DNA of 64,000 bases from Pseudoalteromonas viridis (GTDB lineage: Bacteria; Pseudomonadota; Gammaproteobacteria; Enterobacterales; Alteromonadaceae). Shown piece after piece: positions 19,643-29,338 of the stretch (positions are counted from its first letter, which is position 1; each line of letters begins with the position of its first letter). Location of the stretch: assembly GCF_017742995.1 (NCBI RefSeq), contig NZ_CP072425.1:3100001-3164000 (forward strand). The letters run 5' to 3'. A program made the position numbers and the translations under genes. Below the pieces are notes generated by a model. It worked only from the letters and a program-made list of their open reading frames with translations, was not told the origin of the DNA and did not search any database.

Positions 19643-20659
19643 ATGAGCCAGACAACACCTCATAGCTCGAATGACAAAGACCAGGCTTTTGAGCCCATTG
19701 TCGTTGCCGATATTGGCGGCACCAATGCCCGCTTTGCTGTCGTAACCCATTACGATTCGAGCACCAATCAGTTTATTATTAGTCATCAGTCTACGTATCC
19801 CAGCGCCGAATTCCCCTCTTTTGAAACTGCCATCAGTCGCTATCTTAATGAATTGCCAATCGCCAAACCAACACGCGCGTGTTTGGCCGTTGCAGGTCCT
19901 GTAAAAGCACAGCAGGTTTATCTGACTAATCTTGGATGGCAGTTCAATAGTCAGGATATTAAACAGCAATTTGGTTTCAATGAGCTGGCCGTTATCAATG
20001 ATTTTGCAGCTTTTGCTTATGCCGCACCTTACCTGGATCCAAAACAAAACATAGAAATAAAATCAGGTCAGGCCCAGGCCGGAGCCAATATTGCGGTGAT
20101 GGGGCCGGGTACCGGGTTTGGCGCAGCGTGTCTGGCACGCGACATTAACGGCAGCGCGGTGATGAGCTGTGAAGCGGGCCATATCAGTCTGGCCGCAGTC
20201 ACTGAGTTGGACCAGCAACTGTTGGCCGCGCTCAAGCAAGAGATTGCCCATGTCTCTGTTGAAGAAGTGTTTTCAGGTCGTGGCTTAGCGCATTTATATC
20301 AGGCAATGGCCAAAGTAAAAGGCGTGCCTGCTGAGCGATTAAGCGCAGCGCAGATCAGTGAACGCGCCGCTGAGTGTGACATTTGCGATGCCACCTTAAA
20401 TCATTTCTGCGACTGGATTGGTAGTGTGGCAGGCGATCTGTCTTTAACCTTCGGTGCGCTGGGTGGAGTGTTTATCGGCGGTGGTATTTTACCGCGCATG
20501 GCCGAGCGACTAAAATCAAGTCAGTTTACAGAGCGCTTTGTTACCAAAGGACCGATGAGCCAGTATGCAGGCCAGATCCCCGTCACCTTAGTGGTGCAGG
20601 AAAATATTCCTTTGATTGGTGCTGCGGCGTGTTTACATGAGCGCGCGAGTACCAGATAG
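19643..20659 (+). CDS. glk: Glucokinase (ROK-independent bacterial Glk type)
   Basis: 338-residue hexokinase-fold kinase that phosphorylates glucose with ATP. Phosphate-binding ADIGGTNARFAV, catalytic Asp in INDFAAFAYA, GPGTGFGAA and the SCEAGHISLAA segment are all visible. The ATG at 19643 was chosen because homology begins soon after it; the open frame upstream runs through the leader hairpin. It is followed after 14 nt by the LacI gene. It supplies glucose-6-phosphate to the ED operon just downstream; glucose must enter by a non-PTS transporter not in this window. Confidence 0.93.
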   Translation: MSQTTPHSSNDKDQAFEPIVVADIGGTNARFAVVTHYDSSTNQFIISHQSTYPSAEFPSFETAISRYLNELPIAKPTRACLAVAGPVKAQQVYLTNLGWQFNSQDIKQQFGFNELAVINDFAAFAYAAPYLDPKQNIEIKSGQAQAGANIAVMGPGTGFGAACLARDINGSAVMSCEAGHISLAAVTELDQQLLAALKQEIAHVSVEEVFSGRGLAHLYQAMAKVKGVPAERLSAAQISERAAECDICDATLNHFCDWIGSVAGDLSLTFGALGGVFIGGGILPRMAERLKSSQFTERFVTKGPMSQYAGQIPVTLVVQENIPLIGAAACLHERASTR

Positions 20660-20673
20660 TCAGGACAAGTGTA

Positions 20674-21687
20674 ATGAAGAAAGTGACCATTAACAGCGTC
20701 GCACAGTATGCGGGGGTGTCGAAAAAGACCGTATCCCGTGTACTGAACAATGAGCCCAATGTCAGCCCGGCAACCCGTGAAAAAGTGCTCAAGGTATTTA
20801 AAGAGCTCGACTACCGACCTAACCCCATTGCCCGGGGACTGGCGCGTAATAAGAGCTTTATAATTGGCTGTTTGTACGACAACCCGAGTAAAAGTTATAT
20901 CACCCGGGTTCAAAGTGGTGCGTTAGAGGCGTGTCATAAGCACAATTACAACTTGCTTATTCATCCGTGCGAACTCAGAGGCGAAGCATTGATTGATAAT
21001 ATCGATCAATTGCTGACAACGTCTCGTCTCGATGGGCTGGTGTTGACGCCGCCTTTCTCGGACTCTCGGGAGTTAATTGAGTTTCTAAAACAAAAGAACA
21101 TCAATTACGCGCTGGTGGCATCTGCCATTCAGGACGATGATTCGATTTCTGTTTGTAGTAATGACGAGCAGGGTGCCTTTGAGCTAACCGAGCACTTGAT
21201 TGCGCTTGGACACACCGACATCGCGTTTATTAAAGGCCATCCGGATCATAGCGCTACAGAAAACCGTTTTAACGGATATAAACGGGCGCTTGAACAGCAC
21301 CAAATTCCATTGCAAGAGCGACTTGTCGCCGAGGGTAACTTCAGTTATCACTCTGGAGCTGACAGTGCCAAAGCGATATTAGATTTGACCCCCAGGCCCT
21401 CTGCGGTATTCGCGTCAAACGACTACATGGCAGCAGCGGTACTGAAGCTGGCGACACAACGCCAGTTGCGGGTACCGGAAGATTTGTCCATTGCAGGGTT
21501 CGATAACGCGCCGATAGCCAGACATATTTGGCCGGGCCTGACGACCATTGCGCAACCAGTAGAAGAGATGACTCGTCAGGCGGTAGAACAATTGATATTG
21601 CAGATCTCAGAGCCGCAGGACACGGTTTATCAGTGTGTTCTCGAAGCGCGCCTGATCACCCGTGAATCAACGGCTGCAAACCACTAA
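20674..21687 (+). CDS. LacI-family regulator, candidate glucose/Entner-Doudoroff regulator
   Basis: 337 residues: HTH at about 4-25 (TINSVAQYAGVSKKTVSRVLNN), hinge RPNPIARGLARN, and a sugar-binding-protein-like effector domain (GLVLTPPFSD, FIKGHPDHSATENRF, AVFASNDYMAAAVLKLA). It is in one operon with glk and directly upstream of edd. Its position between operator-bearing promoters makes it the likely TGACACCGGTGTCA-binding repressor (the role assigned to GluR-type regulators in Alteromonadales); the ligand may be glucose or an ED intermediate. The link to the operator is inference. Confidence 0.93.
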   Translation: MKKVTINSVAQYAGVSKKTVSRVLNNEPNVSPATREKVLKVFKELDYRPNPIARGLARNKSFIIGCLYDNPSKSYITRVQSGALEACHKHNYNLLIHPCELRGEALIDNIDQLLTTSRLDGLVLTPPFSDSRELIEFLKQKNINYALVASAIQDDDSISVCSNDEQGAFELTEHLIALGHTDIAFIKGHPDHSATENRFNGYKRALEQHQIPLQERLVAEGNFSYHSGADSAKAILDLTPRPSAVFASNDYMAAAVLKLATQRQLRVPEDLSIAGFDNAPIARHIWPGLTTIAQPVEEMTRQAVEQLILQISEPQDTVYQCVLEARLITRESTAANH

Positions 21688-21708
21688 ATCCCATTTTTAT
21701 ACTTGCCC

Positions 21709-21740
21709 AAAGCCCGGCCATCATTGGTCGGGCTTTTTTT
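21709..21740 (+). terminator. Intrinsic terminator after the glk-lacI operon
   Basis: AAAGCCCGGCCA, loop TCAT, TGGTCGGGCTTT with a run of seven T residues (one G-T wobble in the stem). Confidence 0.9.
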
Positions 21741-21790
21741 GTTCATTATTTGGTCATTGATGAAATTTAGACTAAATTTAATGTAAGGGT

Positions 21791-21804
21791 TGACACCGGT
21801 GTCA
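21791..21804. promoter_or_regulatory. Palindromic operator 1 upstream of edd
   Basis: TGACACCGGTGTCA, identical to the glk site. It overlaps TTGACA at 21790-21795, a consensus -35, with TAAATA (21815-21820) as a possible -10 at 19-bp spacing. Confidence 0.85.
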
Positions 21805-21823
21805 GAAACGTGAGTAAATATAG

Positions 21824-21837
21824 TGACACCGGTGTCA
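21824..21837. promoter_or_regulatory. Palindromic operator 2 upstream of edd
   Basis: Second perfect TGACACCGGTGTCA, 33 bp centre to centre from operator 1 (about three helical turns), so both face the same side of the DNA and would suit cooperative binding or a small loop around the transcription start. Confidence 0.85.
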
Positions 21838-21891
21838 GGTTGGGGTGAGAGACAACCTGACAGCGTACCTTTGAACGGGTAAATCAAAGCT

Positions 21892-21924
21892 GCTCAGTAC
21901 AGGGAGAGCTGTACTGAGCCTTTT
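21892..21924 (+). promoter_or_regulatory. Leader hairpin before edd
   Basis: Perfect 11-bp stem GCTCAGTACAG / CTGTACTGAGC with loop GGAGAG, followed by CTTTTCC, 30 nt before the edd start. It may be an attenuator or an mRNA-stabilising structure; the loop is itself Shine-Dalgarno-like. Confidence 0.55.
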
Positions 21925-21948
21925 CCTCTAACAATAGAGAGTTGAATT

Positions 21949-23802
21949 ATGTTGCATCCTCGAATTCATGAAGTCACTCAACGCGTTATCACCCGCAGTC
22001 AGCAATCTCGTCAGGCCTATCTTGAGCGCATAGAACAAGCAAAAAAACAAACTCGCGTCAGAGCCGGACTAGGCTGTGGTAACCTGGCACACGTGATGGC
22101 GGCCTGTTCGAGCAGTGACAAAGCCAGATTAAAAGCCGATGAACAGCCTAACCTGGCGATCATCAATGCCTACAACGACATGTTGTCTGCCCATGTGCCT
22201 TATAAAGAATACCCAGATCAAATCAAAGCTATTGCTGAAAAGTTTGATGCCACGGCTCAGGTTGCCGGTGGTGTCCCTGCGATGTGTGACGGTGTAACAC
22301 AAGGGCGAGATGGCATGGAATTGTCATTGTTCTCTCGAGATGTCATCGCAATGTCGACGGCGGTTGCCCTTTCACACGATGTATTTGACGGCGTGTTTTG
22401 TCTGGGCGTATGCGACAAAATCGTTCCGGGATTACTGATTGGCGCGCTGTCATTTGGTCATCTTCCTATTTACTTCCTGCCTGCTGGTCCAATGCAGTCG
22501 GGTATTCCAAACAAAGAAAAGGCACGCGTCAGACAGAAGTTTGCGCAAGGGCTGGTCAGCCGTGAAGAGTTACTGGAAGCAGAAAGTGCGTCTTACCACA
22601 GTGCAGGTACCTGTACTTTCTATGGCACCGCCAACTCAAACCAGATGCTGATGGAAATCATGGGCCTGCATTTACCGGGCAGCTCATTTATTAACCCGTA
22701 CACTGAATTGCGTGAAGGCCTTACAGCCAGTGCGGTTGAGACTATGTTGAAGCAACTGTTAGGCGATGGCCCGGTTAACAGTCTGGCGGATGTCGTCAGC
22801 GAAAAAACCGTCATTAACGGCTTAGTTGGTTTGCTGGCAACGGGTGGTTCTACCAACCATGCTATCCACCTGGTGGCGATGGCCAAGGCCGCAGGTGTTC
22901 AAATCACCTGGAAAGACATGGCCGACTTGTCTGAAGTGGTGCCATTACTGACACGTATTTATCCCAATGGTTCAGCGGATGTGAATCACTTCCAGGCTGC
23001 CGGCGGCATGGGCTTCTTGATGCGCGAACTGCGTGATGCCGGTTACCTGCACAATGATGTGAAAACCATCGTCGGTGAAGGTTTAGATGCCTACACCCAG
23101 GAGCCAGTACTGGATGTAGACCCGACACTGATCATGACTGACAGCACGGGTCCTGCGAAAGTGAAGTGGGTAGATTGCCCGGCAGACTCTTTGGATGAAG
23201 AGGTACTCAGACCGGTATCGAATCCATTTAACAAACAGGGCGGTTTGCAGCTGCTCAGCGGTAACTTAGGCAAGTCAGTGATCAAGGTGTCGGCGGTTGC
23301 AGAGCAACATCAGGTGGTCTCGGCGCCTGCTAAAGTGTTCAGTTCACAAGCTGCACTGCAAGAAGCGTATACCCGTGGCGAGCTAAATCAGGACTTCATT
23401 GCCGTACTGAAAGAGCAAGGTCCGAAGGCAAAAGGGATGCCTGAGCTACATAAGTTGACGCCAGTGATGGCAAGCTTGCAGGACGAAGGCTTCAAAGTCG
23501 CCATTGTCACCGACGGCCGGATGTCAGGTGCATCCGGTAAAGTGCCTGCGGCTATCCACCTGGCACCTGAAGCCGTTGAAGGCGGACCGATTGCAAAAGT
23601 GCGCGAGGGCGATTTGATCACGCTGGATGCACCTAAAGGTGAACTGGTTCTGCATGTTAGCGACGAAGAGCTGGCACAGCGCGAAATTGAACTAACGGAA
23701 GTAGGGCCAACTTTTGGTACGGGTCGTGAGCTATTTAGCGGCTTCAGAAATATTGTCAGCAGCGCCGATTTAGGTGCAAGTGCATTCGGCATAGAAGAAT
23801 AA
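21949..23802 (+). CDS. edd: Phosphogluconate dehydratase
   Basis: 617-residue IlvD/Edd family enzyme that dehydrates 6-phosphogluconate to 2-keto-3-deoxy-6-phosphogluconate. Fe-S ligand cysteines are in GVCDKIVPG and [13 protein letters not shown]; other family signatures are [15 protein letters not shown] and [18 protein letters not shown]. First gene of edd-eda-gap, under the paired operators. Length and sequence are typical for proteobacterial Edd. Confidence 0.97.
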   Translation: MLHPRIHEVTQRVITRSQQSRQAYLERIEQAKKQTRVRAGLGCGNLAHVMAACSSSDKARLKADEQPNLAIINAYNDMLSAHVPYKEYPDQIKAIAEKFDATAQVAGGVPAMCDGVTQGRDGMELSLFSRDVIAMSTAVALSHDVFDGVFCLGVCDKIVPGLLIGALSFGHLPIYFLPAGPMQSGIPNKEKARVRQKFAQGLVSREELLEAESASYHSAGTCTFYGTANSNQMLMEIMGLHLPGSSFINPYTELREGLTASAVETMLKQLLGDGPVNSLADVVSEKTVINGLVGLLATGGSTNHAIHLVAMAKAAGVQITWKDMADLSEVVPLLTRIYPNGSADVNHFQAAGGMGFLMRELRDAGYLHNDVKTIVGEGLDAYTQEPVLDVDPTLIMTDSTGPAKVKWVDCPADSLDEEVLRPVSNPFNKQGGLQLLSGNLGKSVIKVSAVAEQHQVVSAPAKVFSSQAALQEAYTRGELNQDFIAVLKEQGPKAKGMPELHKLTPVMASLQDEGFKVAIVTDGRMSGASGKVPAAIHLAPEAVEGGPIAKVREGDLITLDAPKGELVLHVSDEELAQREIELTEVGPTFGTGRELFSGFRNIVSSADLGASAFGIEE

Positions 23803-23825
23803 CAGCAACTGGGAATGAGGACATT

Positions 23826-24446
23826 ATGAGCATTAAAGAGATTTTATCAGCGGCGCCGGTCGTGCCCGTTATCGTAATTGATGACCTGGAAGATGCCGTG
23901 CCACTGGCACAGGCGCTATATCGTGGTGGTCTGCGTGCACTGGAAGTGACGTTGCGCACACCGGTTGCTGCACAAGCAGTTAAAGCCATGAAAGAAGCCG
24001 TACCTGAAGCCTATGTGGGTACAGGAACCGTTGTCGACAAAGCTTCATTCGACGCTTCCGTCGAGGCTGGCGCCGATTTTATGGTGAGCCCGGGCGTTAG
24101 CTCTGAGCTACTGGCGCTGGCAAAAGGCTCGGACATTCCGTTTCTGCCAGGGGCCGCAACGCCAAGTGAAGCGATGGAACTGGCTGCACAGGGTTTTCAA
24201 TTTCTAAAGTTTTTCCCGGCAGAGGCAGCCGGTGGTACTGCCATGCTGAAATCAATCGGCGGTCCGCTGCCTCAGGTGACATTTTGTCCAACCGGTGGGA
24301 TAAGCCTCGAGACAGCGCCTAATTATCTGGCACTTAAAAATGTGATTTGTGTTGGCGGAACCTGGATGCTGGATAAAACACTGATCGCAAACAAAGACTG
24401 GCAAGCCATTGAAGCGCTTGCTCGACAAGCAAGTGAAGTAAACTAA
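23826..24446 (+). CDS. eda: 2-dehydro-3-deoxyphosphogluconate aldolase (KDPG aldolase)
   Basis: 206-residue class I aldolase that splits KDPG to pyruvate and glyceraldehyde-3-phosphate. The catalytic Glu lies in LEVTLRTP and the Schiff-base Lys in FLKFFPAEA; phosphate-binding CPTGGIS and GGTWM are present. 23 nt after edd, 17 nt before gap. Confidence 0.97.
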   Translation: MSIKEILSAAPVVPVIVIDDLEDAVPLAQALYRGGLRALEVTLRTPVAAQAVKAMKEAVPEAYVGTGTVVDKASFDASVEAGADFMVSPGVSSELLALAKGSDIPFLPGAATPSEAMELAAQGFQFLKFFPAEAAGGTAMLKSIGGPLPQVTFCPTGGISLETAPNYLALKNVICVGGTWMLDKTLIANKDWQAIEALARQASEVN

Positions 24447-24463
24447 TTTAGGGGAATAGGGTT

Positions 24464-25468
24464 ATGATTAATATTGCAATTAATGGCTATGGCCGTATCG
24501 GTCGAAATGTACTCAGAGCACTGTATGAATCAGGTCAGAATGATCAGGTAAAGATTGTTGCCATTAACGACTTGGCACCTGCGCAAACCAACGCACACCT
24601 GACGCAGTTTGACTCTGTACATGGGCGTTTTAACTTCCCGGTTGAACTAAAAGACAATACGCTCGTCATCGGCGAAGACGAGATCACACTGACTCAGGAG
24701 CGCGACCCTGCCCAATTACCCTGGCGTGACCTGAACGTAGACATCGTGCTTGAATGTACTGGCCTGTTTACTTCACGCGAAACAGCGGGCAAGCACATCG
24801 CCGCGGGTGCGAGAAAAGTCATCGTATCTGCCCCTGGTACAGATATGGATGCTACCGTTGTGCATGGCGTAAATAGTGAAGTGCTCAATGCGGATTGCAA
24901 TATCATTTCAAATGCGTCTTGTACTACTAACTGTTTGGCACCAGTGGCCAAAGCGCTTAACGATACTATCGGCATTGAACAGGGCAGCATGACAACCATT
25001 CATGCCTACACCAATGACCAAAACCTGTGTGACGTGTACCACAAAGATCTGTACCGCGCGCGCAGCGCAACGCAGTCGATGATCCCGACCAAAACCGGTG
25101 CTGCCAAAGCGGTCGGCCTGGTGTTACCTGAACTTGCGGGTAAACTGGATGGTATGGCAGTGCGTGTACCAACTGTGAATGTATCTTTGGTTGACCTGAC
25201 CTTTATTGCCAAGCGTGAGACATCTGCTGAAGAAGTTAACGAGATCCTAAAAGGCGCAGCTGAGGGCGCAATGGCGGGCATTCTTGAATATAACACCTTG
25301 CCGCTGGTTTCTGTCGATTTCAATCATCATCCGGCATCGTCAATCTTTGATGCGACTCAGACTAAAGTGGATGGCAAACTGGTTAAAGTAATGGCCTGGT
25401 ACGACAACGAATGGGGTTTCTCAAATCGTATGCTTGATCAGGTAAAAGTACTCGGCGGCTTTTTGTAA
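24464..25468 (+). CDS. gap: Glyceraldehyde-3-phosphate dehydrogenase, type I
   Basis: 334-residue GAPDH with the N-terminal Rossmann motif [14 protein letters not shown], catalytic Cys in [12 protein letters not shown] (about residue 152) and the [17 protein letters not shown] stretch. It closes the edd-eda operon, handling the glyceraldehyde-3-phosphate made by Eda. It is probably a second, glucose-inducible GAPDH beside a housekeeping copy elsewhere. Some features ([17 protein letters not shown]) are closer to the proteobacterial ED-linked clade than to E. coli GapA. Cofactor preference cannot be settled by eye. Confidence 0.96.
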   Translation: MINIAINGYGRIGRNVLRALYESGQNDQVKIVAINDLAPAQTNAHLTQFDSVHGRFNFPVELKDNTLVIGEDEITLTQERDPAQLPWRDLNVDIVLECTGLFTSRETAGKHIAAGARKVIVSAPGTDMDATVVHGVNSEVLNADCNIISNASCTTNCLAPVAKALNDTIGIEQGSMTTIHAYTNDQNLCDVYHKDLYRARSATQSMIPTKTGAAKAVGLVLPELAGKLDGMAVRVPTVNVSLVDLTFIAKRETSAEEVNEILKGAAEGAMAGILEYNTLPLVSVDFNHHPASSIFDATQTKVDGKLVKVMAWYDNEWGFSNRMLDQVKVLGGFL

Positions 25469-25504
25469 GCTCAGCTCGTAAGCAAATGTTTCTTGCGCCA
25501 TATC

Positions 25505-25530
25505 AGCCCTGCATAATGCAGGGCTTTTTT
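25505..25530 (+). terminator. Terminator of the edd-eda-gap operon
   Basis: AGCCCTGCA, loop TAA, TGCAGGGCT and a T-run. Confidence 0.92.
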
Positions 25531-25673
25531 GTGGCCGGTTAAGCACCCCAGCTCAAACTGGTTTGTTTACCTTTTTTAACGCCAAAGTTGGGCGATTAGC
25601 CGCGTGGTGTTTGCACCCTAGGGTCAATTTTTATTACACTGCGCACAATTTTAGTTAACGACAAAGAAATAAC

Positions 25674-27101
25674 ATGAAAGAAGGGTTTAAAGTTCCCCAT
25701 ACGCTCATCCTGCTACTGTCTATGATGCTGGTGGCCTATCTTGCGACCTGGTTGGTCCCGCAGGGTTTCTTCGATACTGTCACGCTCGACAACGGTCGTC
25801 AGGCCGTTGTACCAGGCACCTATGCGCTTGCCGAGGCGCAAACTCGCTTAACGCCCATGGATTTCCTGGTTGCCATTCCGCGCGCGTTTGCCGCTGCACA
25901 GGATGTCATTTTCTTTGTTTTCATTGTCGGTGGTGTATTGGCCATCGCGCGTGCTACCGGCACCATTGATGCCTTGATTGGTCGTTTGCTTGAGCGTTTT
26001 GGTCACAAGCCAAACATTCTGATCTTTATGGTGGTGTTTTGTTTTGCGCTGGCTTCAGGTGCGATAGGGACAGCGGGTGAGTATATTCCTTTTGTTCTAA
26101 TCCTGGTGGGCCTGTGTAAAGCAATGCGCCTCGATGCCATGACCGCAGTGGGCATGGTGGTCGCAGGCTACGGCATTGGTTATGGCGTATCTGCCTTTAA
26201 CCCGTTCACTGTGATGGTGGCACAAAAGGTGGCAGACATTCCGGTTTATTCGGGGATTGAGTTGCGTCTGGCGATTTTCCTGCCGTTCGTATTAATTGGT
26301 TTCCATCACGTATGGAGCTACGCTAAAAAGGTCCAGGCCAACCCGGAGCTATCTCTGACCAAAGGTCTGCCTTGTCCTTTAGCCGGTACCGCTGAGGCGA
26401 ATTACCCTGCACTCAATAAACGTCATCAGATGATCCTATTTGGCCTGATTGCCGCCATTGTCACGGCGGTTTGGGGTATCTCTCAAAAAGGCTGGTATCT
26501 GTATGAACTGGGTGCGGTATTTATTTCCTGGGGCATATTTACCACAATAGTGGGTCAGATCGGCGCAGATCGCGCAGCAAACGAATTTATCGAAGGTGTT
26601 AAAGACTTGGCAAGTACAGCCATTCTGATCGGTGTTGCACGGGGTATTGCACTTATCATGGAAGACGGTCAAATACTGCATACGCTGGTTTATGCCATGT
26701 CTTCACCTTTATCGCATTTAGGCGCTGAACTGGCAGCCGTAGGCATGTTCATTATGCAAACCCTGCTGAACCTGTTTATCCCATCGGGTAGTGGTCAGGC
26801 CTATGTCACTATGCCGCTGATGGCGCCGGTGGGTGACATTATTGGTGTGTATCGTCAGGTTGCAGTCCTTGCCTATCAATTTGGTGATGGCTTCTCGAAT
26901 ATGATTATTCCAACCAATGCGGTTTTGATGGGGATCATAGGTATGGCAGGTGTGCCTTACCACTTGTGGTTCCGATTCTGTCTGCCCTTGTTCGGCAAAC
27001 TGATGCTTGCCGCCTCTGTGGTACTCGTACTGGCGGTCACGTTCGGATACGGTGAAGATGTGCAGCCAAAAGTAGAAACCACTGCGCAAATCCAGTCGTA
27101 A
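25674..27101 (+). CDS. YfcC-family carrier (C4-dicarboxylate/basic amino acid-type membrane transporter)
   Basis: 475-residue membrane protein with about twelve hydrophobic segments, matching the YfcC family (ion transporter superfamily; members annotated as anaerobic C4-dicarboxylate or arginine/ornithine carriers). Recognisable stretches are ASGAIGTAGEYIPFV, GYGIGYGVSAFNPFTV and NLFIPSGSGQAYVTMPLM, which are probably the paired re-entrant loops. It has its own start region after the gap terminator. The substrate is not known; amino acids or peptides are likely given the neighbouring protease, but this is a guess. Confidence 0.85.
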   Translation: MKEGFKVPHTLILLLSMMLVAYLATWLVPQGFFDTVTLDNGRQAVVPGTYALAEAQTRLTPMDFLVAIPRAFAAAQDVIFFVFIVGGVLAIARATGTIDALIGRLLERFGHKPNILIFMVVFCFALASGAIGTAGEYIPFVLILVGLCKAMRLDAMTAVGMVVAGYGIGYGVSAFNPFTVMVAQKVADIPVYSGIELRLAIFLPFVLIGFHHVWSYAKKVQANPELSLTKGLPCPLAGTAEANYPALNKRHQMILFGLIAAIVTAVWGISQKGWYLYELGAVFISWGIFTTIVGQIGADRAANEFIEGVKDLASTAILIGVARGIALIMEDGQILHTLVYAMSSPLSHLGAELAAVGMFIMQTLLNLFIPSGSGQAYVTMPLMAPVGDIIGVYRQVAVLAYQFGDGFSNMIIPTNAVLMGIIGMAGVPYHLWFRFCLPLFGKLMLAASVVLVLAVTFGYGEDVQPKVETTAQIQS

Positions 27102-27360
27102 CTAATTTAGCACAGCCCGCAGAGCGCTAGCTTTGTGGGCTTCCTCTCTCCCCAAGAACAGAGTAGTCTCGCTTTCACTCCATCCGCACATCACTAAAAC
27201 GTGCTAACTGCCAGTTTGCCAGCCTGTATCTTTAAAACAGACGTATCAGGTTGAAACTTCCCATTCATGTTAACCAATAGATAATTTTTGGTAATAATTC
27301 TCTTGACAACAGAGAAGTTGAGGTGCTAGAAATGAGTTGAACCCAAAAAAGGAACTGACA

Positions 27361-29235
27361 ATGAAAATAAAGAAACAGCCCCTTGCCGGCCTCATCGCCG
27401 CACTGCTCAGCATGAGTGCATCAGCAACAACAGACCGTGACTATCAGCATCGCTGGCTTGACCCAAATGGCGACCCCATGCTGGCCCTGCAGTGGAATCT
27501 ATTGAACTCGGGTGCGCTGGATAACACCCAATCTGGTATAGATTTAAATTTATGGCAAACCCATATCTGGGGTCATAAAGGGCAGGATGTGCTGGTTGCC
27601 GTTGTGGACTCGGGTGTTGACATGGAGCATGCTGATCTGGACGCCAATACGATAGATGATCCACAGATTTATCCTGACCCTATTGCAGACGGAGATCACG
27701 GCACTATGGTGGCCGGGATTATTGCTGCGGTACAAAACAACGTCGGTGTACGTGGTGTGGCACCAATGGCCAAGGTAACGGCGTTTGCTAACTATGGTGG
27801 GACGTTTGAAAGTCATGAGCAGTGGCAAATCAGTCATGGTTATGATGGCGACGTCTCGGACAACTCAACCACAGATCGGATCCGGGTCTTCAACAAAAGT
27901 TATGGTATGAGCCCGGCGGTCAGTCTTCCTTATACTTTTTCAAAGACGGTCAAAGATGACCAGGGCAAAGATGTACTGATGTTCAGCCAACCTGAGCAGG
28001 AGAAGATTTACGAAGCGGTTTCCCTGTCTACTGAACAAGATCCCCGTACTGCGGTATATGTTCAAGCGGCGGGAAATTCGTATCTGAACTCGCGTGTTCA
28101 TTATTTCACAGAAAATGGGCTGGCCTTCTATGGTTACAGCTTTCCGGTTGGGGATAATCATGGGCTACCCTGGACAAATGGTAATTCGCTTTACACACCA
28201 GCCAATTTTTGGAACCTGACAGTCAGTGCGCTCAGTGCTGACGGCGTGTTGTCCAGCTACTCGACGGTTGGCAGCAACGTGTTTTTGACGGCGCCGGGTG
28301 GGTTGGACAGAGGCACGCCAGGCCATGCAACGACACGTATTTCCTGTGCCTGGTATCTGGAAAACATCGATGCAAACTTTGACTGCAGTAGTTACGATGA
28401 TTTTACTGTACGTATGAATGGTACGTCTTCTGCAGCACCGAATACGTCCGGCGCGATTGCCCTGTTGTTGTCTGCTGCGCAGCAACAAAACCATGACCTC
28501 ACGCCTCGTGACATTCGTCACCTGTTGGCACGCACAGCCACAAAAGTGGACCCAACACGTGCCGATATTGACGTGAATGGCATTACCGCCTTAGAAGGCT
28601 GGAGTACCAATGCCGCAGGCCACAGCTTCTCGCCGTACTACGGTTTTGGTCTGATTGATGTGGATAAAGCAACTGAGCTGGTGCGTCGCTACGCCATAGA
28701 ACAGTTGCCTTCTGAGCTGGTTAAAACGCCCTGGTATGGCTTGAATGAAACCGTTAATACGACCATTGCTGATGACGCCAGCCAGACGACAACCGCCACG
28801 ATTAATGTGACGGATGATCTGTTCATTGAAGGCGTTCAGATCCGGTTAAATGCACAGCATGCACGTATTTCAGATTTGAAAGTAGAGCTGGAGTCACCCA
28901 GTGGTACTCGCAGCATTTTGATGTCGCCGTTCAATAACCTGATTGGCCAGCATCTGGGTTTGCCTGAGCAATCACCGGGGAGTCAGGATGGCTATACGGA
29001 CCACTTGATGCTCAGCTACAAGTTCTGGGATGAAAAAGCCAATGCCGGGAGCGGTCAGTGGAAACTGCATATTACAGACATGAGTAATGAAACACGCGCA
29101 CTCGGTATCTATGACTTAAATACGGGTCGCCGATTCTATCAGTTGGATAATAACAAAGAGGCGGGTGTGCTACAAAGCTGGTCTATCCGTATTCTTGGTC
29201 ATAAGAGCAAAGTCACAAAGAAAAAAGTGCTGTAG
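27361..29235 (+). CDS. Secreted kexin-like S8 serine protease with P domain
   Basis: 624 residues. Start at 27361 (AAGGA site 8 nt upstream) opens a signal peptide (PLAGLIAALLSMSASA). Catalytic Asp in AVVDSGVDMEHADL (about 83), His in DHGTMVAGI (about 113), oxyanion Asn in QAAGNS (about 238) and Ser in NGTSSAAPNTSG (about 355). Residues about 470-610 form a proprotein-convertase P domain (DLKVELESPSGTRSIL, SGQWKLHITDMS, LQSWSIRILG). There is no long inhibitor propeptide between the signal and the catalytic domain. Probably exported to the periplasm or medium for protein digestion; final location is inference. Confidence 0.93.
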   Translation: MKIKKQPLAGLIAALLSMSASATTDRDYQHRWLDPNGDPMLALQWNLLNSGALDNTQSGIDLNLWQTHIWGHKGQDVLVAVVDSGVDMEHADLDANTIDDPQIYPDPIADGDHGTMVAGIIAAVQNNVGVRGVAPMAKVTAFANYGGTFESHEQWQISHGYDGDVSDNSTTDRIRVFNKSYGMSPAVSLPYTFSKTVKDDQGKDVLMFSQPEQEKIYEAVSLSTEQDPRTAVYVQAAGNSYLNSRVHYFTENGLAFYGYSFPVGDNHGLPWTNGNSLYTPANFWNLTVSALSADGVLSSYSTVGSNVFLTAPGGLDRGTPGHATTRISCAWYLENIDANFDCSSYDDFTVRMNGTSSAAPNTSGAIALLLSAAQQQNHDLTPRDIRHLLARTATKVDPTRADIDVNGITALEGWSTNAAGHSFSPYYGFGLIDVDKATELVRRYAIEQLPSELVKTPWYGLNETVNTTIADDASQTTTATINVTDDLFIEGVQIRLNAQHARISDLKVELESPSGTRSILMSPFNNLIGQHLGLPEQSPGSQDGYTDHLMLSYKFWDEKANAGSGQWKLHITDMSNETRALGIYDLNTGRRFYQLDNNKEAGVLQSWSIRILGHKSKVTKKKVL

Positions 29236-29272
29236 GTTTGGTGTAGGATATGAGGCTATTTCGTTAACTTAA

Positions 29273-29313
29273 AAAAAAGCAGCGCTCAATGAATTGAAGC
29301 GCTGCTTTTTTAT
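29273..29313. terminator. Bidirectional terminator between S8 protease and TonB receptor genes
   Basis: AAAAAAGCAGCGCT and AGCGCTGCTTTTTT around an 11-base loop; both genes converge on it. Confidence 0.9.
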
Positions 29314-29338
29314 GCCGTTTTATTGCGACTTATCGGGC

